From NCBI RefSeq assembly GCF_000516985.1, contig NW_006917103.1, positions 124,001 to 188,000 of the forward strand: a DNA stretch of 64,000 nucleotides, read 5' to 3'. The DNA comes from Pestalotiopsis fici W106-1 (lineage: Eukaryota; Ascomycota; Sordariomycetes; Amphisphaeriales; Sporocadaceae). Every line of letters begins with the position of its first letter. Position 1 is the stretch's first letter. The position numbers were made by a program, and so were the translations under genes. Below, in pieces: positions 46,701 to 58,457 of the stretch. The notes under the pieces were generated by a model. It ran no database searches. It was not told the origin of the DNA and worked only from the letters and a program-made list of their open reading frames with translations.

Positions 46701-48759
46701 GGCTTTGGATGTAGTAACGAGTGTGGGTGTGAATGAGCGACAGAAAAGGAAGGGAAGCTGACGTGCAAATGATGGACTGGGAACAGGTGAAAACCAGTCA
46801 GAGAACTACGAATGCGACAGACATCCAAGTCATTCAAAATCCGTCCCCTGACAGAGGCTGATGAAGATTATTACGGCGGATCCGGGCCGTGAATCAATTC
46901 AAGGGGAGCCGAGGCTCCGGGTCATGTTCTTGCCCCTATGCTGCTCTGAACGCAGCCGTTTTACACTACAAAAAATCGGAATGGGAGTAGCAAAAGATCA
47001 GAGAGGAGTAGTCTTTTTGCCAGAAATTGAGACCTGCAGTAGAGTCCACGATGATTTGGGCCAAGATCGTCGGTATTTGTCTTGTCCCCAGAAACACAAT
47101 GCCGGCGATTCGTCAATACGACGGTGCTAAGCAGGGATGCAATACCAGGACTGCTATAAACCAAGGATCATACCCACAAAGTACTATTAATCGTTTAGCT
47201 CATGGGTTGCTGGTATTGTTGGAGCATGGATGCGGGCTGTCGCGCCTTGGGTCAGGGGAACATTTGGGCTTACAGCATCTAGCCTGTCCTAGTATAGCAC
47301 TCAGCTTGCACACCAATTAAGGTACAGATTACATTTCAAGGCGTTGGCGGGCTGGAGGCTACTATTATGAGTAATGTAGCGCTTACACGCTGGATTATGC
47401 ATATTGTTAAGTTCATTCAATCAAAATGACTGCCAAGTACTCGATTATGCCTTTTGGACAGTTTTCAATGTTCAAATATCTCGAGCGCTGCTAGTATCTA
47501 GGATGTACTATAGTACTCAAGTACCACAGACCCAGCCAATGACTTGCTGTCCAAAATGGGCTTAGATTGGGTATTCGACACACGCAGTAAGATTCCCGGG
47601 TCAGGGGTGTAAACGTCAATATCCACATTCGATTGCACAGCGGAGTAGATACAAAATGGACTTGGCAAGGGAGCGAGAGCCGCGTCAAGAAAGAAAATAA
47701 AGACATTCCGTCATCCATGCCAAGTCTGTTCCTCCCGCACGGGGCAGCGGGCGTATGACTCCATGGGAGTATAAGAAAGCCGAGACTCATGGATTTCAAC
47801 ACGCCCAAAGACCCTAGGCTAGGATGTGCATCGACCGTTGGCAGATTGTGGATCATTCAACGTCGCTAAAAACTACAGATAGCAAACAAGTCTCTCCTTG
47901 CCTAGTATTGGTGATTGTACTACCTAGCTGTAACTGCAATGGAATCCAGGCTCGTTGTCACAGAAGCAAATCAACAATGATCGTCCCAGATCCCCTCTGC
48001 GGCCCGTGGCCAACTTGATGCAAGAGATTCTCGCGCGGGAAATGCGGATCTGGATCGTAGTGGGCTAACCACCACGCTTCCTACATAGTACTTTCGATCG
48101 CCTATTGCTTGGTATTATCAAGGATGTGCTGAGAACATGACAAGAAAAAGATTTCATAACTTGAACACGGTATTTAAAAGCCTTGGGATATCGATGTGCA
48201 TTGCGTCTGCAGCATGCATTATCAACAGCAACCGAGAGGCCTGAGCTGCAACCGTCAACATGACCGTTTTGTGTTGCTGCTTTGGACTACAGTGTATGGC
48301 CTTTGGTGACACTACTTACCCTGGTTACGAAAAAAAAATGTTCCTGATGCAACAGTTAAAATTATGGATCTGGTAATGGGTTCCCATGTGTTATCCTGGC
48401 CATTGCGGCCCAGACATTGACAAGGTCGTATACAAACCAGCAACGATAATTGATAACCCTGTGGCTTTGTACGGCCTTCTTCTTCTACTTCCAAGTTCTC
48501 CCAACACATACACATTTTTGGAATTTCATGTTTCATTCTGCATATTTCGGCCGAGTCAAAGGACCTATTCGGGGTACAGCTGCACAGTTGTGCTCAAGCG
48601 GACCCGTTATCTGCTTTTTACATGTCAATTCAGAATCCCTGGAATTGAGATCTTGTTTCTGCCCTTCTTAAACCCCTTCTTTCCATCCCAACGTGTTCCT
48701 CAATTATTCGAGAATATCGAAAACTATATCTTCGTATTCATCATCTCGAAAACGGCAAA
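46701..48759. other. Divergent promoter region, no supported gene (about 2.1 kb)
   Basis: Between the peroxidase (minus) and the CFEM receptor (plus). Short frames only. I see no tRNA-like structure or mobile element. Confidence 0.5.
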
Positions 48760-50439
48760 ATGAAATTCTCGGCTTTCGTATTAATGGTTTCCGCCGTCAT
48801 GGGTGGTCAAGCTCTTGCTGCATCACTCCTAGAGACATACGAGGCGCAGTATCCTACCTGCTCTGTGAGTGAACCAAGAAGACGCTGATTTCTCGGTGAA
48901 AATCTAACTCGATGGATGTCATAGTTACTCTGCATGGCAGAGTATGTGCCAACATCGGGATGTTTGACAGGATCAGACTATGAGCAGGTCGCTTGCCTTT
49001 GCACCAACGCACCTCTCCAAGCCAACATTACCACATGCGTTAGATCAGGCTGTACTACGTATGAGGGCCTAGGTGAGTGCTTCTGTGTTGTGTGTCTTAA
49101 TGTCTCAGGGACAAGAACTAATTGGCTTTTTTCAACAGAAACCAAAAATATCACGTATACAATGTGCGGTCAGCCAGTCCGCGACGATTCTGCCACTCCC
49201 CTCCTCGTCGGTGTCATTGGGGGCGCCATCGCCCTGCTCGTCTTCATCATGCGCATGTGCGCCACCCTACCCCATAAAGGTCGCCAGCTGGGCTGGGACG
49301 ACTATACCATGGCTATTACCGTGGCTCTCGCTGTCCCTCCCACCGTCTTTTCTGTTTTACTGTCAGATAATGGCTTGGGCAAAGATATGTGGACATTACC
49401 GCTCCAGAATATCGAAAACGTTCTTTTTGTATGTGTAACGCCCAAAGGTTAAAGACCCAAATACTAACTGTCGATTAGTATTACTATTTAGGAGAAATCT
49501 TTTACTTTGCCTCCTTGTCCTTTAACAAAATCTCTCTTTTGTTATTCATTCTTCGCGTTTTTCCCGACAGACAGTTCCGCCAGCTGGTTTTTGGCGTTTG
49601 CGGCCTTTGCGTTGGGTATGGCGTGAGCTTCGTGATTATCACGGCGTTCCAATGCAACCCCATCAACCACTCCTGGCTGCAAGTTGACAGCACCCACTTG
49701 GGGCACTGCAACAACATCAGTCTCCAATCGTGGATGAGTGCAGTCTGCAACATCGTTATTGATCTCATCATCATTGTGCTACCTCTGAAGAACTTGTACG
49801 GTCTTCAGATACGGCTAAAGAAGAAGATAATGATCATGTTCATGTTTTCTTTGGGTATCTTGTACGACACATTCCATCCGCTTTGCACAATCTCAACAGG
49901 ACCAGCTAACTAGTCTCGATAGTGTCACCATTGTCAGTGCTATTCGACTTCGCTCTTTGATCCAGTTTGCGTCCACAGAAAACCCGACTTGTAAGTTTTG
50001 CGATACTCTATTGTTGGACCATGTGCTTGGCCCCAGCAACAAAGCTGACCTTCTCAATAAAAAAGGGGATTACAACGAGGCAGCTTGGTGGAGTACAATC
50101 GAGCTTCATGTCGGCATTATTTGTGCTTGTCTCCCGAGTCTACGGTCTCTATTCATCAATCTCGGTGTCAGGATTCTAGGAAGCAGCAGTGATAAGTCTC
50201 GAGCCACAGCTTATGGAACAAATGCCTCTGGCCATGGATTGAGCCGCAACGGAGGCCCAGAGAAGCAAGTATCTCACAGTGTCCCCAAGCGCGGCGACGA
50301 AGGTGACTTCATTCCGCTGGTCGACGTGAATGACAAAGCAGCAAAGAGCCATTTCCAGACGGCCATCGGAGAGGCCGAGAGTTATGATTCGGACATCCAC
50401 GATGGCAAAATTGGTTACGAAGCAAAAGCCTACCGGTGA
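48760..50439 (+). CDS. CFEM-domain Pth11-like G-protein-coupled receptor
   Basis: Six exons, 48760-48864, 48925-49072, 49139-49428, 49479-49861, 49923-49990 and 50066-50439, give 455 residues. A signal peptide (MKSFAFV-like, here MKFSAFVLMVSAVMGG) leads into an eight-cysteine CFEM domain (residues about 28-105, with LCMAEY, ACLCTN and the final MCGQPVRDD). Seven helices follow, starting VGVIGGAIALLVFIMRMC, with the Pth11 hallmarks LGWDDYTMAITV, YYYLGEIFYFASLSFNKISLLLF and NPTWDYNEAAWWSTIE. The intron at 49862-49922 uses donor GTACGA, which gives FVTIVSAIRLRSL; the nearer GTATCT donor breaks the frame. The intron at 49991-50065 restores the Trp of NPTW. Pth11 in rice blast fungus senses surface cues. 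The ligand here is unknown. The C-terminal tail is long and hydrophilic. Confidence 0.92.
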
Positions 50440-52951
50440 ATAGGCTAATCGTCCCACTCTGTAATTTTCGTCAAGCTTTTTTTTTTCAATTCGTGTTGTC
50501 ATTGTAGATATCAGGCTATCCATTTTCAGAGAGCAGCATTTTACTTCATGGGGGCGTTTAAAATCAAGCAAAAAAGGGGCAGCAATTTTGAAAAAGGAAT
50601 CATCATTTAATAGTATATTCTGTTCCCGCTTTGAATGTCTCCCAAGATAAAGGAGAGTGTATTTGTGTATGCTCACGTACTTACCGTGTCTGAGCTGACG
50701 GGTCCAACCTCTGCAGGTTAGTGGACCAAATTGTCACGACGCTTGCAGTCATCCGACGTAAGTTGTCCAAGCCACCATCATTGTAGGCGTCGATGCTCCG
50801 TGCTGGAAGCGTGGTGGCAATTGTTCAGATTCGCTTCTCATTGATCGGCCATGGCTCGTCACCGCAAACACCCTTGCGTTGATAGGTGCCTCGCTTATTT
50901 TCAACCTCAGGGGACAGTAGGTAGCCGGTTCCTGAAAAATGAAGGGGCCATCACCAGACGCCGAGGACGCGACGACTGAAGCAAAGGAGCCGTTATCCAT
51001 GTGCTCACTCCGGTCTAGAATCACGGCGTCAACTCGCATAGTATGTACTATGTAGTGACTCGAAAGCCATCTCTCATTGGCTAGCAAGGTGACTGACATG
51101 CTTAGATCAGCATGAAACTTGTGCCTTGCACTAGGTACCTACGTGTGACCAGGTTTGAACTCAGTGGTCCTCCGAGTAGGAACGTACTTCCTTGCCAGCC
51201 TGGGGATATGACAGCTTACCGGCGCTCAGAATCGTATATAGATCGGCGGAAGTTTGGTAGAGATTGAGTTAGTCTGCGGGGCGGCAAGGGTAGCGGAACT
51301 AAGAATTGAGCCGGTCTATCCTGAATACCAGGTAAGGTGCATCTGGGGTCACATCGGCTACGCATCCGACATGCCTACATTTTGTCAAGTCTATTCATTT
51401 GTGGAATAGCGCAGGAGGATCAGTGGGAAGCCGTTGAGCTTGTCAAAACCGCAAATGCAGTACATATTTATGAGTAGGTAGATGGATGATTAGTAGCAAC
51501 ATTCGCACAGTCTGCTGCATAGCGGTGTCATGTTCCAGCATGGAATAACATCTCGCTTTGTTCCCCCACCCCACCTCTCTGCCTAGGAAAGTCAAATCCC
51601 GAGCTACACAGTACGATGCTGAGCTTGGCAAGGAATTGGGTACTCAAAATGGAAGGGCTTTCTCATTACGATGCTGAGCGTTGTCTATTCAACCCAAGAA
51701 TATACAATGATCTTGGGTCCATCGTGGCTGTATCGCGCAGACAAAATACTCCATCAAGAGCTATACTAGGCCCGTGTTATTAGTTATACTGGGTTCGACC
51801 GGGTCTTTGGGTCGTGACGGTTACCGGCAGCCGCGTCTAAGGATGCCCACAATACGTAGACGACTCCAGTTGATGCTATGGCAGTGCTAGCGCATTGTAC
51901 CCGAATCGATGCCGTCTCACGGGCCACTGCAAATGCCGGACGGCATCAATGGCGTTCCGGTACAGTGATGATGATTGACCTTTCTAACATTACAACTTTA
52001 TGCTGCTTCTCACATGTCGCAAGACGTGCCATATGGTGTGGCAGTCACCAAGGCAATAATAGTCTCATTTGTTTTCGTGTATGCCGAAGCGCCGATGCGT
52101 ACTTTGTTGAGGTAGTGTGTACTATGTAATGATCATGGCATTATCCTTGTACGAATCTACGAATGTATACATGTACCTACTGTGAACATCGCGCCTATCC
52201 CGGCTTCCCCCCACGAGACTGCGAGGGTCAGCTGTTCAAGGGGCAAATGGCAGCTGTGGTTCTCGTTACTATGCATTTGCAAGGATGTAGGGAGCTGCTG
52301 TCAAAATATCTAATCATTGTTAGAATTTGCTGTCCCAACATCCGGCACTATGGCAAGGCGCCCACATCTTGCGATGCGACTGGCATGTCACTTGGTGGAT
52401 GGTAGCTTTCAACAGGGGTCGTCAATTTGCAATGTCTGTTCTCTACCTCGCAGGCCCTCGTACCCTGCTTGCAAATTGGAATACCGCCAGGATGCAAGCA
52501 TCTGAGCAGATCACCTAGCTGCACAGCTTGCCCACAGAGTCTCTTCTGAATTCTGTTGCTTCCTCCCTTCTTCAACCCCTGTGCTTGATGACCCTCTTTT
52601 GGGCAAATCTCATGAAAATCATGTATCCGATTTGGTTAGTGTTTCGTAGGTACTGATGACGGCCCGCTCAGCGTTTATACAACGGCTCGTCGATCGGTCG
52701 CCTTAGCTAAACCTCTGCTGTGGGCTTGAGGCATCGGTAGAAGCGCCTTATAACGGCTTCAATCTGCACATGTAGATGGAATTTCTTGGCTTTACCACAC
52801 ATATCCAAGTCTTCAGACTTTGTCATTCCTTTACTTGCTTCAGCCCTTTAGCAGTGGTCCTACTGTTGCTGCTATTCATTTCCGCAAATTTCTTTTTCTC
52901 TTCTCTTCTAATCTTTATTTTGACACTAATTCGCCTGTATTCGTAATCATA
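50440..52951. other. Intergenic, no supported gene (about 2.5 kb)
   Basis: Between two plus-strand genes. Open frames are short and low in family character. The last 150 bp before 52952 should hold the GMC oxidoreductase promoter and pyrimidine-rich 5' leader (52830-52910). Confidence 0.5.
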
Positions 52952-55093
52952 ATGAGGAGTCTTGGTTCTGTTGCCGCGTTAGCGGCTACAGCGGCAGCGT
53001 AAGTGACGCATTCTAATGAGCACGATAATGACTAAAGCTAAAGACCCATGCGCAGCTTCACAACGCCAATTATCTGGGACGAGCCAATGGCTGACCCTTT
53101 GGGCCCTCAGGTTGAGGCCGTAGGACCGACCGCCAACTCGACTTACGAGTACGTGATCGTTGGCTCTGGTGCTGGCGGTGCTCCATTGGCGGCTCGCCTT
53201 GCTCTTGCCGGTCACAGTGTTCTGCTCATCGATGCCGGAGAGGATCATCACATGGAGAGGCAGGTGGCAATTCCTGCGCTGAACGGATATGCCTCCGAGT
53301 ATAACCCGATCAGATGGGAATACTTTGTCGACCATTACGAGAACGAGACACAAGCGAACCGGGATAGTAAAATGACATATTTGACCAAGGAGGGAGAGTA
53401 CTACGTGGGACTTTATCCTCCCGAGGGCGCAGAGAAACTGGGAATTTACTACCCCCGTAAGTAAAAAGATCAATCACAAAGAGATAAATCATTTCCAGTC
53501 TAATTCCAGTCAGGTACCGGCGCTCTTGGAGGATGTACGGAGCACAATGCCCTGGTTACAATCAAGCCCACGGATAAGGACTGGGATGATATTGCTGCTC
53601 TGACTGGTGACGACTCGTGGAGTTCCGACAACATGTTGCAGTACTTTGAGAGGCTGGAAGCTTGTCGATACCTTCCCAATAGTGTTGTCGGTCACGGCTT
53701 CACCGGATGGCTGCAGACTCGCTTAACACCCATCATCTTGATCGCGGAAGACTTCAAGGTTGCTTCTCTTGTCGTTGCTGCCGCCACTGCCATGGGCAAT
53801 GGTCTTCTCGGTGCCGTGACCGCTACAGTCACTGGTTTGGCAGAGATTCTAACCCTCGACGTCAACACACCGTCAAGCTCCCGCGATGATGACGAGTTGC
53901 TCTACCAGATTCCCATGTCCGCTACAGAGGATTACATGCGCTCTGGTCCTCGCGATTTTGTTGTTTCTGTTGCCAATGCCACCAACGACGATGGATCCAA
54001 AAAGTACAAGCTTGACATTGCGCTAAACACGCTCGTGACCAAGGTCAACTTTGACACCACTGGCGAGGCTCCCAAGACTACTGGCGTCGACTACTTGTAC
54101 GGTCGCCACCTCTATCGTGCTGACCCTTATGCCAACAAGACCGAAAATACCGGTATCTCGGGCCACGTTTACGCCTCCCGCGAAGTTATTCTCGCTGCCG
54201 GTTCTTTCAACACTCCTCAGCTCCTAAAGCTCTCTGGTGTTGGCCCTGCCTCTGAGCTCGAGTCGTTTGATATTCCCGTTGTCAAGGACCTACCCGGTGT
54301 TGGTGGCAACATGCAAGACCGATACGAGTTTGGTGTTGTCGGACAGGCCGAGTCTCAGTTCGCCCTTTTGAAAGATTGTACATTCCTCGAGGGTGATGAC
54401 CCGTGCTATGACAACTGGATCAACAATATTGGCGACCTAAAGGGCGGATACACCACGAACGGTATTGCCTTGGGTTGGTTGCATCACTCCTCCGTTACCG
54501 AGGAGGGTGATGACCCCGACCTGTTTTTGGGCGGCATTCCTGCTTATCTAAACGGCTACAAACCTGGCTATTCAATTACCTCGACTGAAGGCCTCAATAC
54601 TTGGACTTGGCTTACCCTCAAGGCTCACTCTCGCAACAATGCTGGTACTGTCAACATCACCTCCGCCAACCCCCGCGACACGCCCAAGATTGTTTTCCGC
54701 TCTCTTGCGGAAGGTATTGGCGGAGACAAGGACCTGCAAGCCATAGTCGAGGGTATGAAGTACGGTATCAAGGCCTTTGAGAGTGTTATTCCTCTCGACG
54801 GCTCTTTTACACGTGTTTGGCCTCCTTTGAACGTTTCGACCGACGAGGAACTTGCCCAGTTTGCCCGCGATGAGGTCTGGGGTCATCACGCTTCTTGCAC
54901 AGCCCCTATAGGTACCGATAATGACCCTCTCGCTGTGCTTGATAGCAACTTCAAGGTTCGCGGCGTCGATGGCCTCCGTGTCGTTGATGCTTCCATCTTC
55001 CCCAAGATTCCAGGCATGTACATTGTCACTGCTATTTACATGGCTAGCGAAAAGGCCGCTGATGTCATCATTGCCGACGCGGCTTCTTCCTAA
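52952..55093 (+). CDS. Secreted GMC oxidoreductase (FAD-dependent)
   Basis: Exons 52952-52998, 53056-53456 and 53514-55093 give 675 residues. The first exon encodes a signal peptide (MRSLGSVAALAATAAA). The FAD-binding Rossmann motif is YVIVGSGAGGAPLAARLALAG, with the acidic strand end IDAGED. GMC signature 2 is ASREVILAAGSFNTPQLLKLSG. The catalytic His is in WGHHASCTAPIG; the usual second His/Asn region reads IPGMYIVTAIYMASEKAADVI, where the second catalytic residue is not obvious. GMC enzymes oxidise alcohols, sugars or aryl alcohols and often supply H2O2, which could serve an extracellular peroxidase such as the one at 45-46.7 kb; that link is inferred. The stretch between residues about 200 and 250 (VASLVVAAATAMGNGLLGAV) is unusually hydrophobic. 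The substrate is unknown. Confidence 0.92.
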
Positions 55094-57126
55094 TTGAGCC
55101 CACACGTACTATGTCTATTTTGCTAGCCTTGCAAGTAGTCATTTTATGTACCTAGATAGTAGTCTACGGAACAAGTCTTCCAAGTTCATGCACAGTCGAT
55201 ACTAGGACATGATGTCTTTCATTCTTCAATTCCCACATTAAACCTAAATTTACTTTTAAGATATACGGCAATCTTGTGAAGGAGGTGAAAGAAAACCAAA
55301 GTCGCTACCTGTGTGTTGAAGTCGGGCCAATCGACTATTCCACAATCTCTCAGTAAAATAAGACACGGCAGCCGTTGGTAATATTGAGAAATCGACCTGC
55401 AATATCAGTCTCTCGATCCGACCTTGTCGACTCCACCAAGGCTCCAACGGCTTGGTATTCCCCATGAAAATTGAACGTCTTGACGGCTGCCGATCGTTCA
55501 AGTACCGAGCGGGTCTCTGCGCGTTGGCAGTGGAGCATGCAATCACGGCTTTCGAGCCGAAATACCCCCTGAATTCCTAGTTGCGTCATGCCTGTTTTCA
55601 CTTTCTTGAACAATGATCTGGGGTCTGGACAAAATGATCGTCAACCTCAGGAATGGGTCCATGTACAACCGAGATGGAGCCCGGCTGTCGGTTACCGAAT
55701 ATACGGTCGTGGGTCGCAGAAGTAGTGGCACGGTTTTGGAAATCGTCTATTGGCATAGAAAACCTCTAAAACTCATGCTATAATCCACAAACACTGGCTG
55801 CATCATGCAGGGTTTGGTTGATCCACGGTCTTGACAGGTGTTTGGGATTTTGAAGCTAGCTCAAGTACAAGTCAGCAAACAAAGACTGGAAGTCAATCGT
55901 CTTCACCGATATCATGGAAATCCAATGTACTGCTATCGCCAAAAGTCCTCTTTCAGTCCCCCAAAACGATGCTCGCTCCTTCATGGGACACATGGATCAG
56001 GCAGTGCTCGGTATTGTGAGAGTAGATGATGGCCATGGCGATCTCTTCCGGAGTGAGAAGCAAGATATCACATCGCCACCTCGCCCCGGTTATAGAAGCA
56101 ACCACTCACTACCGATGTGTTAAAACGCCGACTTGGCACCAATAACCTAACTGACTCTACATGAAAACATTCACTGCGAGATAACAACGGGGAGCGAAAA
56201 TGCATCGTCTGCCCAGAACTCTACGGTCACGAATATTCAAAAAGTACCATACCAAGCCTTCATGGCCTTGTAACTACATATCAGACAGAATCTGCAATAG
56301 CAGCTATCAAGTACGTCTCCAAATGTCGCCGAATAATAGCACCCTGATCTCGTGCTCATGCTTGTTGTTCTGTGACCCCTCTGACCCGTGTTCTTGTGGG
56401 ATTTCATCATTCATGCGAAAGACTCAAAATTTCCCTTCTGTGTCTGGCCCAGAGCACACGCTGTTGATAATGCTCCATCACTAAGTTACAGTGGTGCAGC
56501 TACCATCATCCTTGTTATTCTTTGTTTTTAGGGCTTGCGTACAATCTTCAATAGTATCCCCTTCTCAGGTGATCCCCTCGCCTTCCCCTTTCTATTTCTT
56601 ATCACCCATTGATGGCCATACACTGAACACATTGTCATCAGGGATACGAACAATTAGAAAACCTTGAGTACGCTTAAACTCATGTACCCTTAAGAAGATG
56701 AACATCTTCGCCTCGCAAAAGTGCCCCACGAGAAAGTACTCAAAAGTAGAAAATGCGGGTCAGTGTCGCCCAGTCCATGCTTTGGATATGGAAGTACCTG
56801 GTTAGTTACGGGGAAGATGAATATTAGTAAGGGTTGCGCCTACAATCTCAATGTTGTCTGTTACGACTCATAGTCTGGATGGATGCTCAAGCTCTTCCGA
56901 ATTTGCGAAATCTCCGCATCCATTTTCGAATGTAGCGCAAAATTGTACTCTCTTGATCAGGCTAATGCCACCGGAAACAGGCAGTACTGCGGATCAAAAT
57001 AGGATAATATTCACCACGACATCTTGGGTACCTGGTCAGGGGTAAAGAAATACTAGTCCGGGAAACGTGTACTATCCATGATCCATGTGGGCTTGACTTC
57101 GGCACAAAATCAACTCGACAGTCTAT
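55094..57126. other. Intergenic, possible gene remnant at 55.25-55.75 kb
   Basis: About 2.0 kb between convergent genes. Overlapping minus-strand frames at 55256-55731 have coding-like composition but the best reading shifts between frames, as in a decayed gene; no family is recognisable. The remainder shows nothing. Confidence 0.45.
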
Positions 57127-57955
57127 TCAATTTGCTTTGAGCACGCTTCGCCATGCAGGCCGGCCACTGACATGAGTCCACCACTTTGATAGATTGGTCC
57201 TTCGTGTAATTTCCTCTTCAAGACCTATTCTTGACATGAAATGGAACCACGGCAAATGATAGATATCCACGAGTGTGATTTTCTAAAGACTAGTTAAAGA
57301 ATGACCACTGCATAACAGATTAGGAATGATTACCTTTCCAGAGAGATAAGACTGCTCGCCGAGTATCGACTCATAATATTGGATTGTCTTGATCAGCAAG
57401 TCTTTTGCTGATTGTACTTTGGCAGGGTCACTCTCTCCGTGACCCATCATCCTGATGTAGCCAATTAACCAGAATGCGCGACCAAAGGACCCAAAAACGA
57501 TGACGTGCTCAGAACTTACTGTTTGAACAAAAGCTCATAGGACAATGACTTCATGGACGGATCAAAATAGGAGTACTCGATGCTCAATGCCTGTTCGTAG
57601 AGGCCATAACCCACTGCGCCGGCTGCTTTGCTAGGCAATAGAGACTTTTGTTCAGATTGCCCATATTTGTCTACAAGATAGCGACAGATTGCACGCGACT
57701 CAAACAACTTGACTCCATCATCTTCAATGGCTGGAATAATGCCAAAAGGGTGGTGCAAGTCGACGAATCCGGGATTCTGTTAACAATTAAGCTCTATAAT
57801 CCTAATACTCGGGTGAAGTTTTGCAGATTTACCTTGTGTTCGCCTTTGGACATGTCTACAAATTCTAGACTGTACTGCACACCCAGTTCATGAAGCACAG
57901 CAAGTACTCTCTGAGTACAGGTTGAGTATTGCGCGCCAAACACCTGTACAGTCAT
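57127..57955 (-). CDS. Glutathione S-transferase, phi-like
   Basis: Four exons, 57955-57833, 57776-57520, 57451-57334 and 57282-57127, give 217 residues, exactly the size of a cytosolic GST. The N-terminal thioredoxin-like domain starts MTVQVFGAQYSTCTQRVLAV; the Ser/Thr pair at 11-12 sits where phi-class enzymes hold the glutathione-activating Ser. The cis-Pro and ESRAIC glutathione contacts are in FGIIPAIEDDGVKLFESRAIC. The C-terminal helical domain ends LVDIYHLPWFHFM and VSGRPAWRSVLKAN. It conjugates glutathione to electrophiles or reduces peroxides, or opens lactone and epoxide intermediates in biosynthesis. It is divergent from the FAD monooxygenase across 502 bp with CGG/CCG sites, which suggests shared control. 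Confidence 0.92.
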
Positions 57956-58457
57956 GTTGGTCAGACGGGGAGCGAAACTCGAGTGGTGATTTTCAATGTG
58001 ATGCAACGAAACATTTCATTACATCTTCAGAAGATATAGTCAACCCATAGAATAGCTACAGCCGGTATCTGACAAGGATGACCGGGTATGCCGAAACCAA
58101 AGGACTTTCGGCCGTCCCGAAGTTATTGTGGGGCCGGGATGGGAGACTTCCAAAAATTACTGCTCCGGGTCCGGCTGTGCCGGAAATGAGCACAATTTAG
58201 ACGATGGCAGGGAATTCTTTGAAGCCGATTTTGGATCAGAATCCATTCTCGGATACGATTCGGGTGCGGAACGTGTCCAAGGTCGGGTGAAGCGAGCCTC
58301 GTACTTACCTGGGACAGTAACTAGGTAGATAGTATTCATAAGCGCCAATGCATTGAAAGATTCAGTACATAACATGAGTGCCCCGGAAATAAAAAATCAT
58401 TTAATTTTGTTCAAGTATTGAATTCAAGAAAATAACAATAAAAGTACATCTCATACC
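57956..58457. promoter_or_regulatory. Divergent promoter of GST and FAD monooxygenase genes, with CGG/CCG inverted sites
   Basis: The 502 bp between the two start codons holds a dense group of CGG and CCG triplets at 58061-58185. Two are CGG-N5-CCG inverted repeats: 58083-58093 (CGG GTATG CCG) and 58109-58119 (CGG CCGTC CCG, extended to TTCGG/CCGAA), with 26 bp between centres. A third is CGG-N11-CCG at 58166-58182. Such inverted triplets are the classic target of Zn2Cys6 factors, and one is encoded 2.3 kb away (60741). Binding is inferred. Confidence 0.6.

Noticed and set aside
50749..51099. 116-codon minus-strand ORF
   Set aside because: No recognisable family and no supporting structure.
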